Positions 35,404 through 43,433 are shown, counted from the first letter of the stretch. The stretch is 64,000 nt of DNA from Pontibacter coccineus (GCF_030546575.1 NZ_JAUOTN010000005.1:186001-250000), one strand, 5' to 3'. A program made the numbers and translations. Notes: generated by a model not told the origin, from the sequence alone.

Positions 35404-35783
35404 AAAGGTAAACGTTACGGGCTCTCGAAGGTATAGGGCCAGCGACCTGGTTCCTTCTGCACCGCTGACTGGCTGATAGGGCCAGGATTTATAATGTGTT
35501 ATAGTAAAGGCTAACAGTCTAAACAAGCTTGGGTACGACAGCTTGGCTGCAACTGTTTCGGACCATGCCGGATGCGCATAATGGTTTTTCTGAATATACC
35601 CGGAAACGGACGATAAAGTTATAGCAGGCCGAAAGAGTTTTTGAACAGGCACAAGTAACCGTATGTCGGAAGGGCTTTGGTTTTGCGGCACCTTTTTGGT
35701 AGCTTGTCGGTTGTAACAAAAGCGCCCTGATCTGCCAAATGGATGGCAGCAGCAGAAGGTCGCACAATTTTCTAAATCATTGC
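35404..35783. other. Spacer between divergent acyltransferase and lipoprotein genes
   Basis: 380 bases expected to hold divergent promoters. Both strands have open frames crossing it that extend the flanking genes, but neither extension looks like protein. One AGGTATAG word lies at about 35430. No clear TAnnTTTG box was identified. Confidence 0.5.
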
Positions 35784-36146
35784 ATGAAAACAACTGTTAA
35801 CGTACTGCTGGCTGCTGCCCTGATCGGTTTCAGCGCTTGCTCAGAAGACAATAAGACAACCAGCACAGCTGCCAGCCAGTCCACCACTGCACCAACCAGC
35901 AGTAACGCTGCTACGGCCGCGCCAGCAGGCCAGGTGGCCCTGAATCCGGAGCACGGCCAGCCGGGCCACCGCTGCGACATCGAAGTGGGTGCCCCACTTA
36001 ATCTGCCAGCGCAGCCTAGACTGACGGCACCGCAGCCTGCTTTCCAGCCGCAGGTATCTGGTTCTGTTGCAGCCGGCACTAATCCGCCTCACGGTCAGCC
36101 GGGCCACGACTGCGCCGTACCGGTAGGAGCACCGCTTCCTAAATAA
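35784..36146 (+). CDS. Small lipoprotein with tandem HGQPGHxC motif
   Basis: A 120-residue predicted lipoprotein: signal MKTTVNVLLAAALIGFSAC with lipidation Cys19, then a Ser/Thr/Ala-rich linker, then two copies of one motif, NPEHGQPGHRCDIEVGAPL and NPPHGQPGHDCAVPVGAPL, separated by about 30 Pro/Ala-rich residues. The same His-Gly-Gln-Pro-Gly-His-x-Cys motif is familiar from uncharacterised Bacteroidota proteins; I know of no function. Two His and one Cys per copy suggest metal or haem binding, by inference only. The ATG at 35784 is preferred to an upstream one at 35739 because it places the signal peptide first. Confidence 0.8.
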   Translation: MKTTVNVLLAAALIGFSACSEDNKTTSTAASQSTTAPTSSNAATAAPAGQVALNPEHGQPGHRCDIEVGAPLNLPAQPRLTAPQPAFQPQVSGSVAAGTNPPHGQPGHDCAVPVGAPLPK

Positions 36147-36226
36147 TCTCGCGCATTCTATTTAAAAAATAAGGGGCTTATACTTAGCGCTATACCTGCT
36201 GGCGCTTAAAAAATATGGCCTTATAG

Positions 36227-36257
36227 TTTGATAAGCATACATCTCTGCTTATATTTG
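36227..36257 (+). promoter_or_regulatory. tRNA-Cys promoter, consensus Bacteroidota type
   Basis: TTTG at 36227-36230, exactly 19 bases, then TATATTTG at 36250-36257, a perfect match to the TTTG-N19-TAnnTTTG sigma-A promoter of this phylum. Transcription would start near 36264, six bases before the mature tRNA. Confidence 0.85.
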
Positions 36258-36269
36258 CACTCCAATCAG

Positions 36270-36340
36270 GGTAACGTGGCCGAGTGGCTAGGCTCAGCTC
36301 TGCAAAAGCTGCTACAGCGGTTCGAATCCGCTCGTTACCT
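36270..36340 (+). tRNA. tRNA-Cys (anticodon GCA)
   Basis: A 71-base cloverleaf: acceptor GGTAACG (36270-36276) with CGTTACC (36333-36339) and discriminator T, as expected for tRNA-Cys. The anticodon stem CAGCT/AGCTG encloses the loop CTGCAAA with GCA at 36302-36304, and the T-arm is GCGG-TTCGAAT-CCGC. CCA is not encoded and must be added by the nucleotidyltransferase. Confidence 0.96.
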
Positions 36341-36350
36341 CTTCTTAATC

Positions 36351-36384
36351 GCCCGGTCGGTATACCTGACCGGGCTTTTTTTTT
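36351..36384 (+). terminator. Intrinsic terminator of tRNA-Cys
   Basis: An eight-base-pair stem, GCCCGGTC with GACCGGGC, followed by nine T. The nine-base loop is GGTATACCT, a copy of the window-wide palindromic word. Confidence 0.93.
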
Positions 36385-36574
36385 GCCTTCAGGTTCATCC
36401 CCAACCTTACTTAGATTGAAAAGCTATGGCGCGAGTGTCCACGCCCGTGACTACTATGGTGGGGCCTCTGGCCCAGGTATAGGTATAACTGCCGGTATGG
36501 CTATACTTAGCGTAGCTCCAGTCTTTCTATACCACAAGCTATTTTGCTTTGTAGCTTCGCCTGTGCGGCGGGCA

Positions 36575-36604
36575 CTTACTTTTTGTCTTGACACAAAAAG
36601 TAAG
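36575..36604. repeat. Inverted repeat CTTACTTTTTG / CAAAAAGTAAG
   Basis: Perfect 11-base arms (36575-36585 and 36594-36604) around TCTTGACA, followed by a second copy of the stem sequence in CAAAAAAGTCAAG. From memory this unit recurs between genes in Cytophagales genomes; its function is unknown. Confidence 0.75.
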
Positions 36605-36941
36605 CAAAAAAGTCAAGATCCTCCAAACTCGCTGAACGCTCGAACAGTGGAGTATCGTAAAAGTGCACCGGGCAAGGCTTTCTACTTCGTAGGTTCAGTG
36701 CAAGTATGTCTTGCTATACCTTTCAATGTTCATTTACTACAATACTTATACCTCTGGATTGGTATTTACAGATTCCCCGCCTGGGGGTAGGGGCCCTCTT
36801 AAAGGATAAGGAGGGGTTAGAGGTGGTTGGACCCGGTATAGCAAAACAGTAAATACAGCGCTTATACCTTGAAATGGCGATAACAGTAATCCTCTCTTGA
36901 GAGGGGCAGGGATGTATCATAGCAACTGCCTGTTTTCCCTT

Positions 36942-36966
36942 CAACCAAGATCCTTTCAGGATGACA
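36942..36966 (-). repeat. Dispersed 25-base repeat, TGTCATCCTG family, copy 1
   Basis: The reverse complement matches 42204-42228 at 24 of 25 positions (TGTCATCCTG start, GGATCTTGGTTG end). The two copies are in opposite orientations in two different repeat-rich spacers. Confidence 0.8.
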
Positions 36967-37381
36967 GATGGAGTAGGTAAAGTCCCCCTTCGAAGGGGGC
37001 AGGGGATGACTTAATCGTGCACAACTTCTTCCCCTGTTCTTAGGGAAAGGTTGAGATGGGTGAATTTCCTACAACACCTATACCTGTAAGGCAGTAGAAA
37101 CTCCCCTCTCGAGAGCAGCAGTGATGGGTATAGTCACTGAAAGTAATGGCGAAGCTATACCTACCCCCATCCGCTGACTGTATTTTTAACACTTCCTGAA
37201 GGTCTTCCTATACCTAAGTAGCTAATCCATAATTGCCCACACTTTAGCCCGGTAAATTTTCAAAACGGCCTATATCCTTTGTCAGAGTTAAACGTATTGC
37301 AAGCAGGCAATTTTACGGTTGCTGTATCTCTCAATACCTACAACATATCTGACAGGCAAAACAAGCTGCTTACCCATTCCC

Positions 37382-40012
37382 ATGAAGATTACAGACTTGC
37401 GCATCATGCGCGGACCAAACTACTGGTCTGTTGAGCATCCCAAAATTATCGTACTCAAGCTGGATTTGGAAGAACTGGCTGATACCCTTACCCACGAAGT
37501 TCCCGGCTTTGCTTCCCGACTTAAACGGATGTTCCCCGATATGTACGATCACCGCGCCAGCGAAGGCGTGGCTGGCGGATTCTTTAAGTCGGTGGAAGAA
37601 GGCACTACCTTCGGGCACGTACTGCAGCACATCGCCCTGGAACTGCAAACACTGGCAGGTATGGAGTGCGGCTACGGCCGCTGTTACATGGCACACGAGC
37701 AGGGCACGCACTTCGTCATCTTCTCGTACCAGGAGGAGCGCGCCGGCGAGTATGCCGCACACGCTGCCCTCCGCATCACCGAAGCGCTGATCAAAGGAGA
37801 GAAGTATAAGCTCGACGAAGACATCGACCGGCTTCACCAGATTCGGGAAGATGAGTACTTCGGTCCAAGCACTTACTCCATTGTGTCGGAGGCACAGAGC
37901 CGCGGTATACCTTACATCCGCCTCAACCGGCACTCGCTCATACAACTAGGTTATGGAGTGAACCAGAAACGCATTCAGGCCACCATGACCTGCGGCACCG
38001 CCTGCTTCGCCGTGGAGATAGCCGGCGACAAGAACGCCACCAAGGAACTGCTGGACGAAGCAGGTATACCTGTCCCGAAAGGCACCACCGTCTACGACCA
38101 GGAAGAACTGAAACGCGCCGTTGACCGACTCGGCTACCCGTTGGTGCTCAAGCCGCTGGACGGCAACCACGGCAAGGGCGCTACCATCAACATCACCAAC
38201 TGGAAAGATGCACTTAAAGGCCTGGCTGCCGCTAAGCAGTATGCAGAGGCCGTGATGGTGGAGCGTTACATCCAGGGCTTCGACTTCCGCCTACTGGTCA
38301 TCAACAAGAAGTTTGTGGCCGCTGCCATGCGCACGCCGGCTATGGTTACAGGAGACGGTATTTCCACAATTAAGCAATTGGTTGATCAGGCTAACAGAGA
38401 CCCGAGAAGGGGTGTGGGACACGAAAAGGCCCTGACCCGCATTAATATTGATCAGCACACCAAAAATATTTTAAAGGCCAAAGAGCTTACTACTCAATCG
38501 GTTCTGTCCGAAGGGGAGGTACTATACTTAAAAAGTACGGCGAACATAAGTACTGGAGGCACGGCAACTGACGTTACTGACTTAGTGGATCCTTACAACA
38601 TCCTGATGGCCGAACGAATTGCCGGTCTGGTGGGGCTGGATATCTGCGGCATCGACGTGATGACAACCGACATTGCCATCCCATTGAATGAAGCCGGAGG
38701 AGCCGTTTTGGAGGTGAATGCGGCGCCTGGTTTCCGGATGCACATTTCGCCGACGTACGGGCTGCCGCGCAACGTTGCTGAGCCGGTTATTGACATGCTA
38801 TTTCCGCATACTAAGCCGGCCCGCATCCCGATTGTGGCCGTGACAGGCACCAACGGGAAGACGACCACGACGCGCCTGATCGCGCACATGGTCAAGAGCA
38901 AGGGCTATCAGGTAGGGTTTACGACCACCGAGGGCATCTACATACAGGATAAACTGCTCGAGAAAGGCGATACAACCGGGGCTTACAGTGCGCAATTTGT
39001 GCTCAAAGACCCAACCGTAAACTTTGCGGTGCTGGAATGCGCCCGTGGCGGTTTGCTGCGCTCGGGGTTAGGCTTCGATCAGTGCGACATTGGCATTGTG
39101 ACCAACGTGAGCTCCGATCACTTGGGTCTGCGTGATATCCATACCCTGGAGGACCTGGCCAATGTGAAGTCGGTGATCCCGAAAAGCGTGAGTAAGGACG
39201 GATACGCCATTCTGAATGCTGATGATGATCTGGTATACGCCATGGCGGAGGGGCTGAAGTGTAAGGTTGCCTTCTTTAGTATGGACGAGAACAATCCGCG
39301 CATACTCAAGCACATTGCCAAAGGCGGTTTGGCGGCAGTTTTTGAAAACGGGTATATCTCCATCTTCAAGAACAGTTACAAGATCCGCATCGACAGGGTG
39401 GGGGATGTACCGCTGACTTTTGGAGGAAGAGCGAAATTTAACATTGAAAACATACTGGCCGCCGCGTTGGCTGGCTATGTATCGCACTTTGACATAGAAG
39501 ACATTAAGCGTGCACTGCGCACCTTTATACCTTCACCGGACAAAACGCCGGGTCGCATGAACCTGTTCAAGTTCCCGAACCTGGAGGTGCTGGTGGACTA
39601 CGCGCACAACGTGGGCGGTTTGAAGGCCATAGGAGGCTTTATGGAGGACCTGGACGTGTCGCGCAAGGTTGGCATCATTGCCGGCGTTGGAGATCGTAGA
39701 ACGCAGGATTTCTACGAAATGGGGCGTGTGGCAGGGGAGATCTTCGACGAGATCATCATCCGCCTCGACAACGACCTGCGCGGCAAGACTCCTGAGGAGA
39801 TCACTTTGCCAATGTTGCAAGGTATAGAGGACGTGGCGCCGCACAAGCAGGTGAAGGTGATACCGGAAGAAATGCGTGCTATCGCTTATGCACTGGAAAA
39901 CGCCGAGCCGGACTCCTTTGTAGCCATCTTCACAGAAGACGTGCACGAGTCGGTGAAGATGGTGGAGAGTTTTAAAGTAATACAGCACCGCAGTAGTATG
40001 CTGGTGGAATAA
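37382..40012 (+). CDS. cphA: Cyanophycin synthetase
   Basis: An 876-residue ATP-dependent enzyme that polymerises Asp and Arg into cyanophycin, a nitrogen-storage polymer. It has an N-terminal domain (residues 1-160), an ATP-grasp domain adding Asp (GYPLVLKPLDGNHGKGATINI, AGGAVLEVNAAPGFRMH) and a Mur-ligase domain adding Arg (IVAVTGTNGKTTTTRLIAHM). The ATG at 37382 begins the conserved MKITDLRIMRGPNYWS; an upstream ATG at 37319 only adds a non-conserved stretch. No cyanophycinase or isoaspartyl dipeptidase gene is adjacent, although the synthetase is often found beside one. Confidence 0.95.
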   Translation: MKITDLRIMRGPNYWSVEHPKIIVLKLDLEELADTLTHEVPGFASRLKRMFPDMYDHRASEGVAGGFFKSVEEGTTFGHVLQHIALELQTLAGMECGYGRCYMAHEQGTHFVIFSYQEERAGEYAAHAALRITEALIKGEKYKLDEDIDRLHQIREDEYFGPSTYSIVSEAQSRGIPYIRLNRHSLIQLGYGVNQKRIQATMTCGTACFAVEIAGDKNATKELLDEAGIPVPKGTTVYDQEELKRAVDRLGYPLVLKPLDGNHGKGATINITNWKDALKGLAAAKQYAEAVMVERYIQGFDFRLLVINKKFVAAAMRTPAMVTGDGISTIKQLVDQANRDPRRGVGHEKALTRINIDQHTKNILKAKELTTQSVLSEGEVLYLKSTANISTGGTATDVTDLVDPYNILMAERIAGLVGLDICGIDVMTTDIAIPLNEAGGAVLEVNAAPGFRMHISPTYGLPRNVAEPVIDMLFPHTKPARIPIVAVTGTNGKTTTTRLIAHMVKSKGYQVGFTTTEGIYIQDKLLEKGDTTGAYSAQFVLKDPTVNFAVLECARGGLLRSGLGFDQCDIGIVTNVSSDHLGLRDIHTLEDLANVKSVIPKSVSKDGYAILNADDDLVYAMAEGLKCKVAFFSMDENNPRILKHIAKGGLAAVFENGYISIFKNSYKIRIDRVGDVPLTFGGRAKFNIENILAAALAGYVSHFDIEDIKRALRTFIPSPDKTPGRMNLFKFPNLEVLVDYAHNVGGLKAIGGFMEDLDVSRKVGIIAGVGDRRTQDFYEMGRVAGEIFDEIIIRLDNDLRGKTPEEITLPMLQGIEDVAPHKQVKVIPEEMRAIAYALENAEPDSFVAIFTEDVHESVKMVESFKVIQHRSSMLVE

Positions 40013-40074
40013 AGATTTCTTGTTGATTAAATTCTAATGCCTGCATTAGAGAATTTCATGTGAACGATGGACTA

Positions 40075-40104
40075 AAACCCTTTCCCCAGGAAAGGGTTTT
40101 TTTT
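40075..40104 (+). terminator. Intrinsic terminator of cphA
   Basis: An 11-base-pair stem, AAAACCCTTTC (40075-40085) with GAAAGGGTTTT (40091-40101), followed by T residues, 62 bases after the cphA stop. A second imperfect palindrome (about 40029-40056) lies closer to the stop. Confidence 0.88.
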
Positions 40105-40406
40105 ATGGATTTACTTGTTGATTTTTAAATTGTTGATGGCTGTATTGTTAAATTGTTAACTCGGCTATACCTATTCTTGATGGTTGACTTGTTGTACTGA
40201 TAAATTGATGACGGTTGAAATGATAAACCGATCCTTTATACCTGAAAGCTATGCTACAAGTGGTCTTGGCATTTCTGTATGCTGATGCCGGCAGCTATAC
40301 CTACCTAGTGCAGCAATTATACTAACAAAGTATAAGCAATTAACCTAGACCTATACCTGCAACAACAATTAGTCAGGTTATACCTTGTGTAGGTATAAAC
40401 AAGCAC
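40105..40406. other. Spacer with clustered AGGTATA words and TTGTTAAATTG repeats
   Basis: About 300 bases with no gene. Six copies of TATACCT/AGGTATA occur between 40160 and 40400, and low-complexity TTGTTGATTTTTAAATTG-type tracts like those at 45000-45216 fill the first part. Confidence 0.7.
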
Positions 40407-40438
40407 AAAAAAGCCCCGGCCATACAGACCGGGGCTTT
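40407..40438 (-). terminator. Intrinsic terminator of the coiled-coil protein gene
   Basis: A ten-base-pair stem, AAAGCCCCGG (40410-40419) with CCGGGGCTTT (40429-40438), leading into a T-run on the minus strand, 22 bases after the stop at 40460. Confidence 0.88.
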
Positions 40439-40459
40439 CAGACTTTAGGGTTTATGTTG

Positions 40460-41440
40460 CTATTTCAGCACAAAGCTGGTGGTTCCGATCAGGAAGCCAT
40501 CGGCATACAGCTCAATAGTATGCTGGCCTTTTTTGTACTCGGCGTTTTTAGCGTATACAAAGCTCACCTGCTGCTGCGTGTTGTCGAATACAATATCGCG
40601 CTTGGCCGTGTAGTACATGTCCTGGCCATCAATCTCGAAAGAGCCTGAGCCGGTAGACAGGTTGTACAGCGCTGCACCATCCGGCTCGATCAAACGCATG
40701 TAGATCGTCTTCGGCTCACGTGGTGCCACATCGTTTTTGCCCAGGTTGAAAGCCACGCGAATCTTCTCCACGTTTCTGATTTTGAACTCGTTGTCTTTGT
40801 CATCCAGCTCTTTGCCACGCTTATTAACCACCTGCACATTCATACGCTGGGCTTCGAGTCTGGAGGCCACTTTCACCTTCTCCACCAGGTTATCGTTTGT
40901 CGACTTCATGGTGGTCAGGCTGTCGCTGAGGCGGTTTTGGGTTGTTTTGAGCGAGGTGTTCTCCGTAAAGAGCACTTCGTTGTCCTCTTTCAAAGTGGCG
41001 ATCTCCTGGTCCTTCTGCTTCAGTTGCTGCTCAAAGGCCTGCGCACGGTCACGGAAACGACGCTGGTCGGCCAGGCTGTAGCTGCTCTTGCGGAAGCCGC
41101 GCAGCTCGTTCAGGTCAGATGAAATAGAAGCGATCTGTGCTTCCAGCGAGTCATTCTCAAGACCCATGGCCTGCAGCTCCTGGCTCTGGCGCTCAAAATC
41201 AGCTTTCAGGGCCTCGTAAACTTTTATCTGGTTCTCCAGCTCCTTATCTTTCACACGGATCACCTCGGCCTGCTCCTCATTTTTCTCTTTTTTCTGATAG
41301 TTCATGTATAGCAGAATGCCGTTGATACTGATCAGGATGACAAGGAGACCACTAATGAGGAGTTTGCGGTTGCTTCTTTTTTCAGAAGGGTTCATGGGCT
41401 GATGTTCGTTTTGGGTGTCTTTTTTTTCCAGCGTACTCAT
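40460..41440 (-). CDS. Membrane-anchored coiled-coil protein of unknown function
   Basis: A 326-residue protein that I cannot assign. Residues 1-25 are charged and cytoplasmic, and LLISGLLVILISINGILLYM (about 29-48) is a membrane span. A long Lys/Glu/Gln-rich coiled coil fills residues 50-200. The C-terminal 110 residues are a beta-rich domain (KIRVAFNLGKNDVAPREPKTIYMRLIEPDG... KGQHTIELYADGFLIG) resembling an immunoglobulin-like fold. The layout suggests an envelope sensor or spacer protein reaching into the periplasm. It is divergent from the TPMT-type gene. Confidence 0.75.
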   Translation of the reverse strand: MSTLEKKDTQNEHQPMNPSEKRSNRKLLISGLLVILISINGILLYMNYQKKEKNEEQAEVIRVKDKELENQIKVYEALKADFERQSQELQAMGLENDSLEAQIASISSDLNELRGFRKSSYSLADQRRFRDRAQAFEQQLKQKDQEIATLKEDNEVLFTENTSLKTTQNRLSDSLTTMKSTNDNLVEKVKVASRLEAQRMNVQVVNKRGKELDDKDNEFKIRNVEKIRVAFNLGKNDVAPREPKTIYMRLIEPDGAALYNLSTGSGSFEIDGQDMYYTAKRDIVFDNTQQQVSFVYAKNAEYKKGQHTIELYADGFLIGTTSFVLK

Positions 41441-41482
41441 TTTTTAAGCTTTTATTGTCTGGAATGGTGCGTATGCAAGTTT

Positions 41483-41490
41483 CAAATTTA
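41483..41490 (-). promoter_or_regulatory. Candidate promoter for the coiled-coil protein gene
   Basis: CAAATTTA reads TAAATTTG on the minus strand, an exact TAnnTTTG box 43 bases before the ATG at 41440. A TTG lies 22 bases further upstream, slightly beyond the usual 19-base spacing. Confidence 0.45.
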
Positions 41491-41516
41491 AGACTTTTGC
41501 TGTATTATCATACAAG

Positions 41517-42110
41517 ATGAAACAAGAATTTAATGCCGACTACTGGCAAAACCGCTACCAACTGGGCCAGACGGGTTGGGATGTTGGGGCTATAACGCCG
41601 CCCCTCCGCGATTATTTTGATCAGATGCCTAACAAGGGCCAACGCATACTGGTTCCGGGCTGCGGCAATGCCTACGAAGCGGAGTATCTTTTCCGGAAAG
41701 GCTTTGTGCATACCTATGTAGCCGATGTTGCTGAGGCGCCCCTACAGCGCTTTTCCGAACGGGTGCCGGACTTCCCCAAAGACCAATTGCTACTGCAGGA
41801 CTTCTTTGAGCTCAACGACAGATTCGACATGATCATAGAGCAAACCTTCTTCTGTGCCATCGATCCGCAGCTCCGAACCAACTACGCCCGCAAATGTGCC
41901 GAACTGCTCGTACCAGGAGGAAAACTCGTTGGCCTGCTCTTCGATACTACATTTGAGCACACTGGACCACCCTTTGGCGGCAGTCGCGAAGAATACAGCA
42001 CCTATTTCGAGCCTTACTTTGATTTTTTGCACTTCGAAACAGCTAACAATTCCATCCAGCCACGGCAAGGGAAAGAGCTGTTTGTGGAATTGAGGAAGAG
42101 GGGAGTTTAG
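41517..42110 (+). CDS. TPMT-family SAM-dependent methyltransferase
   Basis: A 197-residue Rossmann methyltransferase of the thiopurine S-methyltransferase-like group. FNADYWQNRYQLGQTGWDVG is the typical start with the WDxG substrate-side motif, ILVPGCGNAYEAEYL is SAM motif I, and MIIEQTFFCAIDP is motif IV. The natural substrate of bacterial members is uncertain (thiols, selenium or tellurium species, halides). Monocistronic. Confidence 0.88.
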   Translation: MKQEFNADYWQNRYQLGQTGWDVGAITPPLRDYFDQMPNKGQRILVPGCGNAYEAEYLFRKGFVHTYVADVAEAPLQRFSERVPDFPKDQLLLQDFFELNDRFDMIIEQTFFCAIDPQLRTNYARKCAELLVPGGKLVGLLFDTTFEHTGPPFGGSREEYSTYFEPYFDFLHFETANNSIQPRQGKELFVELRKRGV

Positions 42111-42122
42111 GAGTTAGTGGAT

Positions 42123-42405
42123 TTGTAGGGACAGGTCGCGACCTGCCCGAATCGTGCACCGAAATTTCATTTTAGGAGCAGATCCACTTTATACAACAAT
42201 ATTTGTCATCCTGTAAGGATCTTGGTTGCCAGTAGTTTAAGCTTAACCTCCCTTTAAACAAGTTTCTTAACAGAATGACATTGGGTTTGGAGTTTATTCC
42301 TTTCGAATGATCATTTCTTGGTCTTTTGAGAGGCAGGGATGGATTAAGCCATTCCTTTTTCAAAGCACAGCCATCGCGCGGACAGGACACGACCTGTCCC
42401 TACAA
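42123..42405. repeat. MITE-like element bounded by 16-base inverted repeats
   Basis: TTGTAGGGACAGGTCG (42123-42138) is the exact reverse complement of 42390-42405. Inside each end the match continues imperfectly (19 of 22 over GGGACAGGTCG plus the next 11). The left end is copy 2 of the 26046-26077 family. The interior has no gene but includes a TGTCATCCTG-family repeat at 42204-42228. It fills most of the spacer between the methyltransferase gene and kdsA. Confidence 0.7.
42204..42228 (+). repeat. Dispersed 25-base repeat, TGTCATCCTG family, copy 2
   Basis: TGTCATCCTGTAAGGATCTT followed by GGTTG, differing at one base from the reverse complement of 36942-36966. The first half contains a small palindrome (ATCCTnnAAGGAT). 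Confidence 0.8.
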
Positions 42406-42487
42406 TGACCTTCACTATTCAACTATCAACAATTTAACCTTCCAATAATCTACAATTCACTCAATCACTAATTCACGCAATCACTCA

Positions 42488-42519
42488 TTTCTTTTTCCCC
42501 CCGCATCTGACTAAATTTG
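42488..42519 (+). promoter_or_regulatory. kdsA promoter
   Basis: TAAATTTG at 42512-42519 fits TAnnTTTG exactly. A TTTC/TTTT stretch beginning at 42488 is near the -33 position. Transcription from about 42526 gives a leader of about 25 bases. Confidence 0.5.
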
Positions 42520-42550
42520 CAGGCCGGAAGGCTTAACTTAGATACTGATC

Positions 42551-43360
42551 ATGTTCGAAATACCGAAATTAAAACATACCGGCTCCGGCAATTTCTTCCT
42601 GATGGCCGGTCCTTGTGCCATCGAGGGCGAGGAAATGGCCCTGCAGATAGCCGAGCGACTCGTTTCCATTACTGATAAACTGGAAATTCCGCTGATTTTT
42701 AAAGGCTCTTACCGCAAAGCCAACCGCTCCCGCCTGGATTCCTTTACAGGTATAGGCGACGAGAAAGCACTGCGCATCCTGCAGAAGGTGAGCCAGACAT
42801 TCGATATCCCTACCGTAACGGACATCCACGAAAGCCCTGAGGCGGCTATGGCGGCTGAATATGTGGATGTGCTTCAAATTCCGGCTTTCCTTTGCCGCCA
42901 AACGGACCTGCTGGTAGCTGCCGCCAACACCGGCAAGGTAGTGAACATCAAAAAAGGGCAATTCCTCTCCGGTGAGGCCATGCGCTTTGCAGTGGACAAG
43001 GTACGCGAGTCCGGTAACGACAAGGTGATCCTGACGGATCGTGGCAACAGCTTCGGCTATTCGGATATGGTCGTGGACTTCCGTAACCTGCCTGAAATGC
43101 AGACAACCGGAGCGCCAGTGGTAATGGACGTTACGCACTCGCTGCAACAGCCGAACCAGAGCTCAGGCGTAACAGGTGGTAAGCCTGCCCTGATCGAGAC
43201 GATTGCCAAAGCAGCCATTGCGGTGGGTGCCGACGGACTCTTCATCGAAACACACCCGCAGCCCTCCGTTGCCAAGTCAGACGGCGCCAACATGCTGCCA
43301 CTCGACCAGCTCGAAGGCCTGCTCCAGAAGCTGGTCCGCATCCGTCAGGCGATTCGCTAA
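42551..43360 (+). CDS. kdsA: 3-deoxy-8-phosphooctulonate (KDO-8-P) synthase
   Basis: Condenses phosphoenolpyruvate with arabinose 5-phosphate to give KDO-8-P for lipopolysaccharide inner core. MAGPCAIEGEEMALQIAERL, IPLIFKGSYRKANRSRLDSFTGIGDEKAL and PVVMDVTHSLQQPN are the class signature; the FKxSYxKANRSS-like block separates it from DAHP synthase. The 269-residue length is normal. It implies the organism makes KDO-containing lipid A core. Confidence 0.96.
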   Translation: MFEIPKLKHTGSGNFFLMAGPCAIEGEEMALQIAERLVSITDKLEIPLIFKGSYRKANRSRLDSFTGIGDEKALRILQKVSQTFDIPTVTDIHESPEAAMAAEYVDVLQIPAFLCRQTDLLVAAANTGKVVNIKKGQFLSGEAMRFAVDKVRESGNDKVILTDRGNSFGYSDMVVDFRNLPEMQTTGAPVVMDVTHSLQQPNQSSGVTGGKPALIETIAKAAIAVGADGLFIETHPQPSVAKSDGANMLPLDQLEGLLQKLVRIRQAIR

Positions 43361-43379
43361 GTAACTCATTCACGTATGA

Positions 43380-43413
43380 AAGGAGAGCATTGACTGGTGT
43401 TGATGCTCTCCTT
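43380..43413 (+). terminator. Intrinsic terminator after kdsA
   Basis: An 11-base-pair stem, AAGGAGAGCAT (43380-43390) with ATGCTCTCCTT (43403-43413), followed by ATTTCTTT, 19 bases after the kdsA stop and 20 bases before the next start codon. Confidence 0.75.
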
Positions 43414-43433
43414 ATTTCTTTCAGATTATACCT

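Larger units (their letters stand above)
36420..37381. repeat. Repeat-rich, gene-free spacer before cyanophycin synthetase
   Basis: About 960 bases without a credible gene, packed with short repeats. There are about 11 copies of the AGGTATA/TATACCT word, a hairpin at 36575-36604, four variants of a palindromic unit of the type CCTCTC-nn-GAGAGGGGCAGGGATG (near 36776, 36888, 36980 and 37097), and one TGTCATCCTG-type element (36942-36966). Several short open frames cross it, including one running through the tRNA, but none has coding character. Confidence 0.8.

Noticed and set aside
35404..35793. N-terminal extension of the acyltransferase frame by 130 codons
   Set aside because: The extension lacks conserved or hydrophobic sequence and overlaps the divergent lipoprotein start; the family N-terminus begins at 35403.
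36284..36790. A 168-codon frame crossing tRNA-Cys, its terminator and the repeat nest
   Set aside because: Runs through a certain tRNA and terminator, so it cannot be a normal protein gene.
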